In this document: positions 25,462 through 34,102 of the stretch, piece by piece
How positions within the stretch are numbered: the first letter of the stretch is position 1
Layout of the letters: each line of letters opens with the position of its first letter
NCBI RefSeq assembly: GCF_000166055.1
Contig: NC_014664.1
Coordinates: forward strand, 2,697,501 to 2,761,500
Origin: Rhodomicrobium vannielii ATCC 17100
GTDB lineage: Bacteria > Pseudomonadota > Alphaproteobacteria > Rhizobiales > Rhodomicrobiaceae
DNA length: 64,000 bases
Reading direction: 5' to 3'
The notes under the pieces: generated by a model
Database searches by the model: none
What the model saw: the letters and a program-made list of their open reading frames with translations, nothing else
What the model was told of the DNA's origin: nothing
Program-made: the position numbers and the translations under genes

Positions 25462-27288
25462 CTAAACCTTGGCGGGCGTGTCGGCCTTCGCTTCGGCCGT
25501 CTCGCAACCGCAGCTGCCTTCCGTGCCGTGACCCTTGCACTCGCCAGCTTCGGTGTGCTCGTGCTTCGACTCTCCCGAGCAACCGCAGCCTGCGTCCATC
25601 GTCGGCTTCGCAACGCTGCCGCCGATGGCAGCAGCCATCGTCGCTTCGTCGAGCTGTTGGTCGCCACCGCCGCAAGCCATGACCTTCTGCGGATCGTTCA
25701 CGTCGTCGCCGCGTACTTTCGCGGCAGCCGCAGCCACCGGGGAGGCTTCAGCCTTGCGCTTCGGCGCGGCCTTCCACGCGTTCGACGAGATCTGAAGCTC
25801 GGGCGTCTTTTCCAGCGTACGCGACGTGTCGAAGTCGAACTTGAGCTTCTTCTTCGTCTGCGGACCCCAGTACCCGCGCTTGCCGAGATCGTAGAACTGG
25901 CGCTGGTATGCCGAGAGCAGGAACGCCTTCAGGCAGCCGAGCAGATACTTGCGGCGCACCTTGTCGCCACGCACCCACGGATAGCCCCACAGCGCCTTGT
26001 TCATGTAGAAGCGGCGGTAGTTCTTCATAACGCCGTCGAGCAGTTCGCCACGGTCGATGGCCTTCGGCTTCATGATCGGCGTCACGAAGTTGTACTTCTC
26101 GAAGTCGAACACTTCGACCGAGTCGCCGAGCTCGCGGTAAAGGTCCGAGAACGGCCACGGCGTGAACATCGACCAGTTGGCCATGTCCGGGTTCCACTCG
26201 CGAACCATCTTGTATGTTTCTTCGAGCGTTTCGAGCGTCTCGTTGTCGAGGCCGACGATGAACTGCGCCTCGGTCACGATGCCATTCGCGCGGAGAAGGT
26301 CGATGGCCTTCTTGTTCTGCCCAACCGTCGTTTCCTTGTTGAACAGGTCGAGGTTGAGCTGCGCCGCCGCTTCCGTGCCGAGCGAGATGTGCACGAGGCC
26401 CGCCTTGCGGTACATCGGCAGCAGGTCTTCGTCACGAAGGATGTCGGTTACGCGGGTGTTGATGCCCCAGAGAACCGGCAACTTGCGCTCGATCAGCTCT
26501 TCGCAGAACGCCACGAACGCCTTGCGGTTGATGGTCGGTTCTTCGTCGGCGAGAATGAAGAAGCCGACATTGTGATCGCGCACCAACGTCTCGATTTCAT
26601 CGACGACGAGCTTCGGCTTTCTCACGCGATAGTCGCGCCAGAACTTCCACTGCGAGCAGAAGCTACAGGTGAACGGACAGCCGCGCGCCATGTTCGGCGT
26701 GGCGACGCGCGTGTTCATCGGGATGTAGTGATATTTCGTCCAGTCGAGGATGGACCAGTCGGCGACGATAGAATCGACGTCGCGGATCGGCGGCTCGGCC
26801 GGGGTAGCGATAACCTTCGAGCCTTCCTGATAGGCGATGCCGTGGACCTGGCCGCGGCTGTCGGGCCATTCACCCTTGTCGATCGCCTTAACGAGGTTCA
26901 GCATGACTGCTTCGCCTTCGCCGCGGATGATGGCGTCGATCCACGGGGCTTCGTGCAGGATCTGCGAATACATGAACGTGCCGTGGATGCCGCCCAGCAC
27001 AGTCACCACGTTCGGGTGAACTTCCTTGGCGATCTGAAGCACGCGCTCGGCTTTGTAGATGGACGGGGTTATGGCCGTCGAGCCGATGATGTCGGGCTTT
27101 TCCTCGGCGAGGATCGCGCGGAGCTCGTCCTCGGTGAGGTTGTCCGTCATCGCGTCGATGAAGCGGATGTCGGAATAGCCGCCCGCCTTCAGATAACCGG
27201 CGAGATAGGCCACCCATGCAGGGGACCATCGGCCCGCGATTTCGGCGCCGCCCGAATGATAATTAGGATGGATAAGTACAATCCGCAT
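25462..27288 (-). CDS. bchE: Anaerobic magnesium-protoporphyrin IX monomethyl ester cyclase BchE
   Basis: A radical SAM, B12-binding enzyme of 608 residues that forms the isocyclic ring of bacteriochlorophyll without oxygen. The N-terminus [19 protein letters not shown] and [18 protein letters not shown] begin the cobalamin-binding domain (1-150; GIHGTFMY). The cluster motif is CPFTCSFC (near 200), followed by [11 protein letters not shown] and [20 protein letters not shown] lies six bases before the ATG at 27288. The last 70 or so residues (about 537-608) form a low-complexity tail with six Cys and three His (GCGC, SCGC, KHEHTE), beyond the usual family end at about 550. B12 dependence links it to the riboswitch-controlled genes nearby. 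Confidence 0.92.
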   Translation of the reverse strand: MRIVLIHPNYHSGGAEIAGRWSPAWVAYLAGYLKAGGYSDIRFIDAMTDNLTEDELRAILAEEKPDIIGSTAITPSIYKAERVLQIAKEVHPNVVTVLGGIHGTFMYSQILHEAPWIDAIIRGEGEAVMLNLVKAIDKGEWPDSRGQVHGIAYQEGSKVIATPAEPPIRDVDSIVADWSILDWTKYHYIPMNTRVATPNMARGCPFTCSFCSQWKFWRDYRVRKPKLVVDEIETLVRDHNVGFFILADEEPTINRKAFVAFCEELIERKLPVLWGINTRVTDILRDEDLLPMYRKAGLVHISLGTEAAAQLNLDLFNKETTVGQNKKAIDLLRANGIVTEAQFIVGLDNETLETLEETYKMVREWNPDMANWSMFTPWPFSDLYRELGDSVEVFDFEKYNFVTPIMKPKAIDRGELLDGVMKNYRRFYMNKALWGYPWVRGDKVRRKYLLGCLKAFLLSAYQRQFYDLGKRGYWGPQTKKKLKFDFDTSRTLEKTPELQISSNAWKAAPKRKAEASPVAAAAAKVRGDDVNDPQKVMACGGGDQQLDEATMAAAIGGSVAKPTMDAGCGCSGESKHEHTEAGECKGHGTEGSCGCETAEAKADTPAKV

Positions 27289-27772
27289 GCATCGCCTCCT
27301 TGGGGGCCGCTGTCCCGTCAACGCCTGTTGATGAGTGTGATGATGTCGCGGGGTGGCCGGAAGCGTGAGCTACGCCATAATCCGATATGAGCCGTTGTCC
27401 GAAAATGCCACAGCGACATCAGCAACGCTCCTCAGAAGGCGTCGGCGATTCCGCGACAAATCAGAAACCGGCCGGTAGAGTTGAAGGTCATCATAGCGTC
27501 TGAACCACCCTCCAGCGGATTTGGTCTGTTCCAATGGCCGGTAATAGCTTGGCAAACTTGCCGCTTCGCTGCGGAAAACTTTCCTGCGCGAGCAATGCCA
27601 AGTATCCATCCTTCTTTATAAAAGATGGAATGTCAGCCTGATTACCCATTAACTTCGACGATCAAGACCATCGAAGCACCATCAAACTCGACTTATTGCA
27701 CCCGCTTGAGACGAATGCAAGCGGCCTTTCGCGGCCCTTTGCGCGGCGTTCTGACCCGATGCGCGTTGAATC
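27289..27772. other. Intergenic region upstream of bchE, no supported gene
   Basis: About 480 bases containing the bchE promoter and the 3' trailer of btuF. An imperfect palindrome (CCATC ... TTTATAAA ... GATGG) lies at 27606-27628. I looked for redox-type operators: no full FNR-like or PpsR-like (TGT-N12-ACA) site was found; a TGT-N11-ACA near 27413 has the wrong spacing. No gene is supported. Confidence 0.45.
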
Positions 27773-28633
27773 TCACCGTGAAAACGCAGGCGTGGCTTTA
27801 CTCGTCTCGACTGCCGAAACCTGCGCGGCGAGGCTGTCCAGCGCTTCGGCGAGCATCGGTCCGCCGCATGTCGTGAGCCGCTCCGGTATGACCATGCGGC
27901 GCGCGAGCGGATACAGCTTTTGCAGCGCGGGATGCACCAGCAGCGCTTCGCCCTGATCCTGCGGGCGATCACGAACATTTGTCACGAGGATGAAATCCGG
28001 GCGCGCCATCACGATGGCCTCCAGCGATGCGAAACCGCCATGGGCCAAGCCCATATCGCCAGCGGCATTCGCGAGACCGGCCGCACCCAGCAGCGATGTC
28101 GTCAGCGACTCCCCGCCAAACACCCAGCCGCGCCGGGACACGGCGAGCACGCGCGGATGCGTTCGCGATGCGGCTGCCTGGGCGCGGACCAGCGCCGCGT
28201 CAATCCGCGCTATGTGAGGCTCCGCGCGTTCGGGATGGCCGACGAGCGCCGCCATGCGCCGGATCTGCTCCTTTGCGTCGTCGATGGAGCGGGCGACGTC
28301 GAACTCCGCAACGGGTACGCCCTTCGCTTTCAAAATCTGCCGCGTGGCAAGCCGAGTGAAGCGCCCGGCGAGCACGAGGTCCGGCTCGGCGACAAGCGCA
28401 TCCTCCGCGCCGCCCGACATCTTCGGGAAGGCGCGGGCTTCCTTCGCGAGCCAGCTTTGCGAGGCATCACGCGAATAAGGGCTGAGACCGGCGATCTGAT
28501 CGCTGTCCGCTAGCGTGAGAAGAAGCTGGTCGGTGCAAAGATTGATGGAAACGATGCGGCGCGGGCCTTCGGCAGCGCGGGCGGCCGCGAGCGATACGAC
28601 CAGCATCGCGCAGGCGGCGACGAGGCGGATCAC
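27773..28633 (-). CDS. btuF: Cobalamin ABC transporter periplasmic binding protein BtuF-like
   Basis: A protein of 286 residues of the class III substrate-binding family. It has a signal peptide (VIRLVAACAMLVVSLAAARAAE), then RRIVSINLCTDQLLLTLADSDQIAGLSPYS, GGAEDALVAEPDLVLAG, and a helical backbone before the C-terminal lobe with GFASLEAIVMARPDFILV. The GTG at 28633 overlaps the upstream ATPase stop as GTGA, which supports it over a TTG at 28645. It captures the ligand, probably cobalamin, for the permease. The assignment to B12 rather than iron-siderophore rests on the operon's cobalamin riboswitch. Confidence 0.82.
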   Translation of the reverse strand: MIRLVAACAMLVVSLAAARAAEGPRRIVSINLCTDQLLLTLADSDQIAGLSPYSRDASQSWLAKEARAFPKMSGGAEDALVAEPDLVLAGRFTRLATRQILKAKGVPVAEFDVARSIDDAKEQIRRMAALVGHPERAEPHIARIDAALVRAQAAASRTHPRVLAVSRRGWVFGGESLTTSLLGAAGLANAAGDMGLAHGGFASLEAIVMARPDFILVTNVRDRPQDQGEALLVHPALQKLYPLARRMVIPERLTTCGGPMLAEALDSLAAQVSAVETSKATPAFSR

Positions 28634-29409
28634 GGCGCGACCCAAGGCACCAGCACCGGCGAGCCGTCGTGCTCCGCCCGGAATGCACCGATGTGGAACG
28701 CGTGCGCCAGTACCTCGGGCGAAAGCGCGGCGGAAGGCGGTCCGGACTCGATCAACCGCCCGTCCTTCAGCACGAGCACGCGATCTGCAAACCGCGCGGC
28801 AAGGCCGAGATCGTGCGTCACCACCAGCACGAGCGCGCCGCCGAGCGCGGTATCGCGGAGCAGCGCCATCACGTCGAGCTGATAGCGCGGGTCGAGCGAG
28901 GCGATGGGTTCGTCCGCCAGCACGATCGGCGCTTCAACCGCAAGCACACGGGCAAGCGCCACGCGCGCCTTCTCGCCGCCGGAAAGCTCGGTAACGGGGC
29001 GGTCGGCAAGCGAGCCGAGATCGGCGGCGGCGATGGCGCGAGCGACGGCTTCGGCGTCGCGGCGCGGGAGATTCCCGGGATCGGTCGCGCCGTGCGGATA
29101 GCGGCCGAGCGCCACCACATCGCGCACCGGCAGCGGCCAATGCACCGCGTGGCCTTGGGGCAGATAGGCGAAGCGGAGCGCGCGCTCGCGGATCGAGAGC
29201 GCCGCCGCATTGCTATCGCCAACACGGATTTCGCCGCGTGAAAGCACCAGCCCCGCGAGCGCGCGGAGCAGCGTCGTCTTGCCCGCACCGTTCGGGCCGA
29301 TCACGGCTGTGAGGCAGCCGCGCGGCAGATCGAACGACACGTCCGCGATGAGATCGCGCGCGCCAAGCCGAACGCCGAGGCCGCGCGCGGAGAGATAAGC
29401 CGCGCTCAT
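28630..29409 (-). CDS. btuD: ABC transporter ATPase, BtuD/FecE-like
   Basis: A protein of 259 residues with Walker A GPNGAGKTT (near 40), a Q-loop region LPQGHAVHWPLPV, signature LSGGEKARVALARVL (near 142), Walker B IVLADEPIASLDPRYQ, and the switch His in VTHDLGLA. It powers the BtuC-type permease. The ATG overlaps the permease stop by four bases (29406-29409) and its own stop overlaps btuF, so all three genes are translationally coupled. The riboswitch upstream of the operon points to cobalamin as substrate. Confidence 0.88.
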   Translation of the reverse strand: MSAAYLSARGLGVRLGARDLIADVSFDLPRGCLTAVIGPNGAGKTTLLRALAGLVLSRGEIRVGDSNAAALSIRERALRFAYLPQGHAVHWPLPVRDVVALGRYPHGATDPGNLPRRDAEAVARAIAAADLGSLADRPVTELSGGEKARVALARVLAVEAPIVLADEPIASLDPRYQLDVMALLRDTALGGALVLVVTHDLGLAARFADRVLVLKDGRLIESGPPSAALSPEVLAHAFHIGAFRAEHDGSPVLVPWVAP

Positions 29410-30464
29410 GAGAGGCCACCCGTCAGCGCGCGGCGGTCGCGCACGATCAGATAAAGGAAGAACGGCACGCCGATGATGGCCGTCAGCACGCCGACTTTAA
29501 TATCCGTCGTCGCCGGAATGAGGCGCACGGCGATGTCGGCTGCCAGAAGCAGCGCCGCGCCGATGGCCGCGCTTGGCAGCAGCAGCCGCGCGGGGTCGTG
29601 GCCGACGAGCGGGCGCGCGAGATGCGGGGAAACGAGGCCGATAAAGCCGATGGTTCCCGACACCGCCACCGCGCCGCCAACGCCAAGCGCCACGCCCGCG
29701 ATCACCGCGAGCCGCAGCCGCCCCACATCCACGCCGAGGCTTTGGGCCGCCTCTTCGCCGAGGCTAAGCGTGCGAAGCGCGTTCCGGTTGGCGAGCAGGA
29801 TTGCAGCACCCGCGAGTATGAAAGGCAGCGCCAGCGCAACATGCTGGAAGCTCCGGTCTTCAAGCGAGCCGAGCAGCCAGAAGGTGATTTCGAGCGCGGC
29901 ATAGGGGTTCGGCGCGAGGTTCACCGCCAGCGCGGTTCCCGCGCCCGCCAGCGCCGACAGCGCGAGGCCCGCGAGGATGAGGATCAGAAGGTTTGCGTTG
30001 CGCCCTGCCACCGCGAGCAGCACGAAGACGGACGCGAACGCCGCCGCGATCGCCGCCACCGGCAGCGCAAATGAAAGCGCATCGGCCAGCCCCGTCGCGA
30101 TCACCACAACCGCACCGAAAGCCGCCGCCTGAGGCGCGCCGAACAGTGCGGGCGAGGCGAGCGGATTGCGCAACAGCCCTTGCAGCGCTGCGCCGGAAAG
30201 CCCGAGGATCGCGCCGATGGCCAGCGCCAGCACCGCGCGCGGTAGGCGGATTTCCTGCACGATGATGCGTTGCGGCTCGGTGCCCGCGCCGAACAGCGCG
30301 GCCGTAACCGTGTCGGGCGAAAGCGCGACCGGCCCCGCGCCGAGCGAGAGCACGGCGAGCACCGCCGCCAGCGCGATCAGCGCCAGCGTCGCCGCCGGCC
30401 ACTTGCGGCGCGGCGCGGGCGCGGTCGCCGTTACGGCTGAATCCGTATGGGGAACCTGTAAAAT
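29406..30464 (-). CDS. btuC: ABC transporter permease, BtuC/FecD-like, unusual start
   Basis: A FecCD-family permease of about 352 residues with roughly ten membrane helices: WPAATLALIALAAVLAVLSLGAG first, then RLPRAVLALAIGAILGLSGAALQGLLRNPLASP (family signature) and a C-terminal GTIGFIGLVSPHLAR...GHD. There is no ATG, GTG or TTG in frame between the riboswitch and the first helix. GGAGG at 30474-30470 is followed after five bases by an in-frame ATT at 30464, which may be a rare AUU start. An ATG at 30469 is out of frame and stops after 12 codons, so a frameshift is the alternative. The frame continues through the riboswitch, but that part is not protein-like. Confidence 0.78.
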   Translation of the reverse strand: MLQVPHTDSAVTATAPAPRRKWPAATLALIALAAVLAVLSLGAGPVALSPDTVTAALFGAGTEPQRIIVQEIRLPRAVLALAIGAILGLSGAALQGLLRNPLASPALFGAPQAAAFGAVVVIATGLADALSFALPVAAIAAAFASVFVLLAVAGRNANLLILILAGLALSALAGAGTALAVNLAPNPYAALEITFWLLGSLEDRSFQHVALALPFILAGAAILLANRNALRTLSLGEEAAQSLGVDVGRLRLAVIAGVALGVGGAVAVSGTIGFIGLVSPHLARPLVGHDPARLLLPSAAIGAALLLAADIAVRLIPATTDIKVGVLTAIIGVPFFLYLIVRDRRALTGGLS

Positions 30465-30502
30465 GACATCCTCCGCCGACCCGCCGTCGCACGTTCGCGT
30501 TA

Positions 30503-30678
30503 CAGCGCCGGCCGGTCTCCTGGCTCGCGGGTCGTCGCCGCCATCGCCTTCCCGAACGCATGCGTTCAGTGGCTTCGATTTCGGCTCGCCGCTTACAGTT
30601 GCGGGGGCAGCCGCGGAATTGGGATCGAGCGTCCCCCACCGCGTTCCCGTTTCACCCGCTTTCGCGGGCACCGGCGCT
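30503..30678 (-). promoter_or_regulatory. Cobalamin riboswitch upstream of btuCDF
   Basis: Read on the minus strand, the region starts CCGGTGCCCGCGAAAGCGGG, has GTGAAACGGGAACGCGG, then GCGGCTGCCCCCGCAACTGTA, and ends with the B12 box GAGCCAGGAGACCGGCC. These are the conserved blocks of the cobalamin riboswitch class. It ends about 40 bases before the start region of the permease, so it should shut off cobalamin import when adenosylcobalamin is plentiful. Confidence 0.92.
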
Positions 30679-30746
30679 TGATGCGGCCTATCATAAAGGG
30701 AAAGCGACCGCAATGCGATGGGCTTCGCGTCGCGCGCAGGCGGCGG

Positions 30747-31619
30747 TTACGCGAGCCGCATAGGGCTTGAGCGCGGCACGGCGGCGCTGGTCCAGTGCCG
30801 GACGCCATGGCCGAGGATCTCCGCGCATGGCACTGGCGGCATGCCCGGCGGCACGTCCTGCCCGAGAAAGGCGAGCGCCTGCCACAAGAGGCCGCTATCG
30901 GCGGGCGTGGGCAACTCCTGCGCGTGCGTTTGCTTGGAGAGCTTGCTGCCATCGGCGTTAAGCGCGAGCGGCAGATGCATATAGCGCGGCGTCGGCAGGC
31001 CGAGCAGCCGTTGTAGCACGATCTGCCGCGCCGTGTTGTCGAGGAGATCCGCACCCCGCACGACATCGGTCACGCGCTGAAAGGCGTCGTCCACGACCAC
31101 GGCAAGCTGATAGGCGAAAAGCCCGTCGCGGCGCCGCACCACGAAATCGCCCACTGTCTCGGCGACATCCTCTCGCTGTGAGCCGAACACGCGATCCGCG
31201 AACTCCACGGTGCCGGGGGGCACTCGGATCCGCACGGCGGCATCCGCGCGCGGAGCGGTGAAGGCGCGGCATGTGCCGGGATAGACCGCGCTTCCAAGGC
31301 GCGCTAGGTCTGCGCGTGAGCAATTGCACCAGAACATGTGCCCGCTCGCCCGCAGCGCGTCGAGCGCCTCGGCATAAGCATCGAGCCGCGTCGACTGGAA
31401 CAGCACCTCGCCGTCCCACTCAAAACCATAAGCGGCGAGCTGATCGAGGATGCGGCGCGCGGCTCCCGGCATCTCGCGCGGCGGGTCGATATCTTCCATG
31501 CGCACGAGCCAGCGACCGCCCGCCGCGCGCGCATCGCAGTAGCTCGCCACCGCCGCAACGAGCGAGCCGAAATGCAAGGGCCCCGTGGGCGACGGTGCGA
31601 AGCGGCCGATATAGGTCAT
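30747..31619 (-). CDS. gluQ: Glutamyl-Q tRNA(Asp) synthetase
   Basis: A protein of 290 residues, a truncated GluRS-like enzyme that attaches glutamate to queuosine in the tRNA-Asp anticodon. The start GRFAPSPTGPLHFGSLVAAV contains the class I HIGH-like motif (HFGS). A zinc site is formed by CNCS and the later YPGTC. KLSKQ is the KMSKS counterpart. The anticodon-binding domain of true GluRS is missing, which defines the family. The ATG at 31619 begins the family sequence. It is flanked by two outward-facing cobalamin riboswitches but is not itself controlled by either in orientation. Confidence 0.92.
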   Translation of the reverse strand: MTYIGRFAPSPTGPLHFGSLVAAVASYCDARAAGGRWLVRMEDIDPPREMPGAARRILDQLAAYGFEWDGEVLFQSTRLDAYAEALDALRASGHMFWCNCSRADLARLGSAVYPGTCRAFTAPRADAAVRIRVPPGTVEFADRVFGSQREDVAETVGDFVVRRRDGLFAYQLAVVVDDAFQRVTDVVRGADLLDNTARQIVLQRLLGLPTPRYMHLPLALNADGSKLSKQTHAQELPTPADSGLLWQALAFLGQDVPPGMPPVPCAEILGHGVRHWTSAAVPRSSPMRLA

Positions 31620-31727
31620 GCGTTTTTGTCTCTCACGCCGCGCCGCCGCGCAAGCCTGTGGAGCATTGCAGCCGCGCCGTTCGTCGGGCTTGCCAGCGCG
31701 CGCCTTCGACCTATTTTAAAGAGAGCT

Positions 31728-31900
31728 TCGGTGCCCGTGCAAAATCGGGTGAAACGGGAACGCGGTCGGCGAATTTCGCTCATGCCGCGGCTGCCCCCGC
31801 AACTGTAGGCGGATGCTTCGATCAAGAGTCACTGGGCCGGTGCGGTTCGGGAAGGCGGTCGAGGCGATATCCGCAAGCCAGGAGACCGGCCGGAGCCGCG
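31728..31900 (+). promoter_or_regulatory. Cobalamin riboswitch upstream of the Cys-rich gene and cobQ
   Basis: The plus strand carries GGTGCCCGTGCAAAATCGGG, GTGAAACGGGAACGCGG, GCGGCTGCCCCCGCAACTGTA and the B12 box AGCCAGGAGACCGGCC (about 31877-31892). These match the conserved core of cobalamin riboswitches and resemble the copy at 30503-30678 closely. The next gene starts about 150 bases downstream at 32048. It should repress cobalamin synthesis when the cofactor is abundant. Confidence 0.92.
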
Positions 31901-32047
31901 CGTTATCAAAATCGCGCACACGCATTTTCGTATCGGCGGAGGGCCGAAACGGTGCCATGCCATGCGCTAGCCTGCCGCGCCTCGTCGCCGGTCGCTCGCC
32001 TGTCATCGCCGTCCGCCGCCTCCGATGACACTCGCAAAGGCCGCGGC

Positions 32048-32392
32048 ATGGAACCGAAAGACACCACCACAAACGAAGGCTTCAAGGGCTTCACCAACGA
32101 GGCGTGTCCGTTCCTGCCGTGCCACAAGGGCGTTCGCGGCAAATTCAATTGCCTCTTTTGCTATTGCCCGCTAATCGCCTACGAATGCCCCGGCCCTTAC
32201 AAGGTCTACACCGACGCGAACGGCATGCGGCGAAAGGATTGCTCCGATTGCACCCTGCCGCATAACGGCCATCGCGGAAGCTGGAACTTCATCCAGAAAT
32301 GGCTGAAGAAGCCGGAGATCTGGGACGGGCACGATCAGACGCGCGAATTCCGGCTGAAAGCGCCGCCGGTAGAAAACGAAACGGAAGAATGA
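32048..32392 (+). CDS. Cysteine-rich small-domain protein linked to cobalamin synthesis
   Basis: A protein of 114 residues with about ten cysteines in a compact pattern: ACPFLPCHKGV, FNCLFCYCPLIAYECPG, and KDCSDCTLPHNG. This is the cysteine-rich small domain (Pfam PF04071-like), often found beside cobalamin genes; it likely binds metal or iron-sulfur clusters, but its function is not established. It is the first gene after the riboswitch, and its stop overlaps the cobQ start by four bases (ATGA), so it belongs to the B12 regulon. The ATG at 32048 has an AAGG-type site upstream. Confidence 0.82.
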   Translation: MEPKDTTTNEGFKGFTNEACPFLPCHKGVRGKFNCLFCYCPLIAYECPGPYKVYTDANGMRRKDCSDCTLPHNGHRGSWNFIQKWLKKPEIWDGHDQTREFRLKAPPVENETEE

Positions 32393-33978
32393 CCGCCGAC
32401 ACGATCCCCGCGCAGGCCGCCGAACTCATCGCCCGCATCGCCTATAACCCCGCGCCCGCCGGGCTGCCACGCCGCGCGCGCTCGCTGATGATCCAGGGCA
32501 CCGCGTCGGATGTCGGCAAGAGCATGGTCGTCGCGGGGCTGTGCCGGGCTTATGCGCGGCGGGGTCTCGTGGTGCGTCCGTTCAAGGCGCAGAACATGTC
32601 GAACAACGCGGCCGTCGCCGCAGACAGCGACCTGCCGCCCGGCCCCGGTGGCGAGATCGTCTATGGCGAAATCGGCCGCGCGCAGGCGATGCAAGCGCGT
32701 GCCTCGAAGGCCGCGCCGTCGATCCACATGAACCCGGTGCTCCTGAAGCCGCAGACGGATATCGGCTCGCAGGTGGTGCTGCGCGGACGCGTGCTCGGCA
32801 ACTGCCCCGCGCGCATTTATCACCACATGCGCCAGCGGATGATGCCCGCCGTGATCGACAGCCTCGACCGGCTGCGCGCGGAAGCCGACCTCGTTATCGT
32901 GGAAGGCGCGGGCAGCGGTGCGGAGGTCTATCTTCGCAACTCCGACATTACCAACATGCACCTCGCCGAAGCGGGCGGCCTTCCGGTTGTCATCCTCTCG
33001 GACATCGACCGGGGCGGCACGATGGCGGCGATTGTCGGTAGCCACATGCTTCTTTCCGAGGCGGACCGCGCGCGGGTGAAAGGCTACATCGTCAACAAGT
33101 TCCGCGGCGATTTCTCGCTGTTCGAGCCGGGCGTGGTGACGATCACGGAAGCGACCGGCTGGCCGTTTCTCGGCGTGCTGCGCTGGTTCGACAGCGCGGA
33201 GCGGCTTCCGGCGGAGGATTCGCTGGCGCTGGAACGTCCCGCCGAGGGCGAAGGGCGCGGCGTCAACGTCGCGGTGCCGCGCCTGTCACGCGTGGCGAAT
33301 TTCGACGACCTCGACCCGCTGGCGGCGGAACCCGGCGTTTCGTTGCGGTGGATTCAGCCGGGCAACCCGATCCCCGCCGATACCGACGTCGTCATACTCC
33401 CCGGTTCCAAGGCGACGCGCACCGATCTCGACGTGCTGCGCCGCGAGGGCTGGGACATCGACATCCTCGCGCATGCGCGGCGCGGCGGTCGCGTGATCGG
33501 CCTTTGCGCGGGCTTTCAGATGCTCGGCCGCGTGGTGCGCGATCCGCAGGGCATGGAGGGACCGGCTGGCGAGACGGCGGGCCTCGGCCTGCTCGACATC
33601 GAAACGGAAATCGGCGGCGAAAAGCGGCTGATCGACATCGACACGACCGACCGCGCGTCGGGCTGCCGCGTCACGGGTTATGAGATGCACATGGGGCGAA
33701 CGACCGGCGCGGGGCTCGATCAGCCCTGGCTCGTGCTGGAAGACGATCGCGGCGGCGCACGACCCGAGGGTGCGCTCTCGGCGAACGGCCTCATCGCGGG
33801 CGCATACGTTCACGGCCTCTTCGGCTCGAACGAGTTCCGCGCGCACTGGCTTCAAAGCGTCGGTGCGGCGGCTTCCGGCCTTGATTTCGACGCGCGCACC
33901 GAAGCGGCACTCGAAGCGCTGGCGGACCATGTCGAAAAGAACCTCGACCTCGACGCGTTGCTCGCCCTGGCCGTTTGA
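32389..33978 (+). CDS. cobQ: Cobyric acid synthase CobQ
   Basis: A protein of 529 residues that amidates four carboxylates of adenosylcobyrinic acid diamide using glutamine and ATP. The N-terminal ATPase half shows MIQGTASDVGKSMVVAGLCR (P-loop), RPFKAQNMSNNA, and VEGAGSGAEVYLRNSDI. The C-terminal class I glutaminase half has VIGLCAGFQMLGR (nucleophile Cys) and YEMHMGRT. The ATG at 32389 overlaps the preceding gene's stop, which fixes the start. It is controlled by the upstream cobalamin riboswitch. Other cobalamin synthesis genes are not adjacent, apart from cobF about 9 kb away. Confidence 0.94.
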   Translation: MTADTIPAQAAELIARIAYNPAPAGLPRRARSLMIQGTASDVGKSMVVAGLCRAYARRGLVVRPFKAQNMSNNAAVAADSDLPPGPGGEIVYGEIGRAQAMQARASKAAPSIHMNPVLLKPQTDIGSQVVLRGRVLGNCPARIYHHMRQRMMPAVIDSLDRLRAEADLVIVEGAGSGAEVYLRNSDITNMHLAEAGGLPVVILSDIDRGGTMAAIVGSHMLLSEADRARVKGYIVNKFRGDFSLFEPGVVTITEATGWPFLGVLRWFDSAERLPAEDSLALERPAEGEGRGVNVAVPRLSRVANFDDLDPLAAEPGVSLRWIQPGNPIPADTDVVILPGSKATRTDLDVLRREGWDIDILAHARRGGRVIGLCAGFQMLGRVVRDPQGMEGPAGETAGLGLLDIETEIGGEKRLIDIDTTDRASGCRVTGYEMHMGRTTGAGLDQPWLVLEDDRGGARPEGALSANGLIAGAYVHGLFGSNEFRAHWLQSVGAAASGLDFDARTEAALEALADHVEKNLDLDALLALAV

Positions 33979-34102
33979 ATCGCGCTCGTTGCCTTCAAAA
34001 ATCGGCGCGGACCCTGCGAAGACTTGAGCGGATGAACAAATCCTGATTTCCGCCGCAAACGAAGCCGTTGACCGCGCCGCGCGCCTCGCTTATCTGCTGA
34101 GC

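Noticed and set aside
25423-27390. Open frame of about 650 codons on the plus strand opposite bchE
   Set aside because: It is antisense to a full-length BchE, lacks a ribosome site and has low-complexity Arg/Val/Leu composition typical of shadow frames.
27289-27772. FNR- or PpsR-type operator upstream of bchE
   Set aside because: Only partial matches were found; the TGT...ACA pair near 27413 has an 11-base spacer, not 12, and no complete TTGAT-N4-ATCAA was seen.
30465-30713. N-terminal extension of the btuC frame to 30713
   Set aside because: This part of the frame runs through the cobalamin riboswitch and encodes no protein-like sequence, so it is treated as leader RNA.
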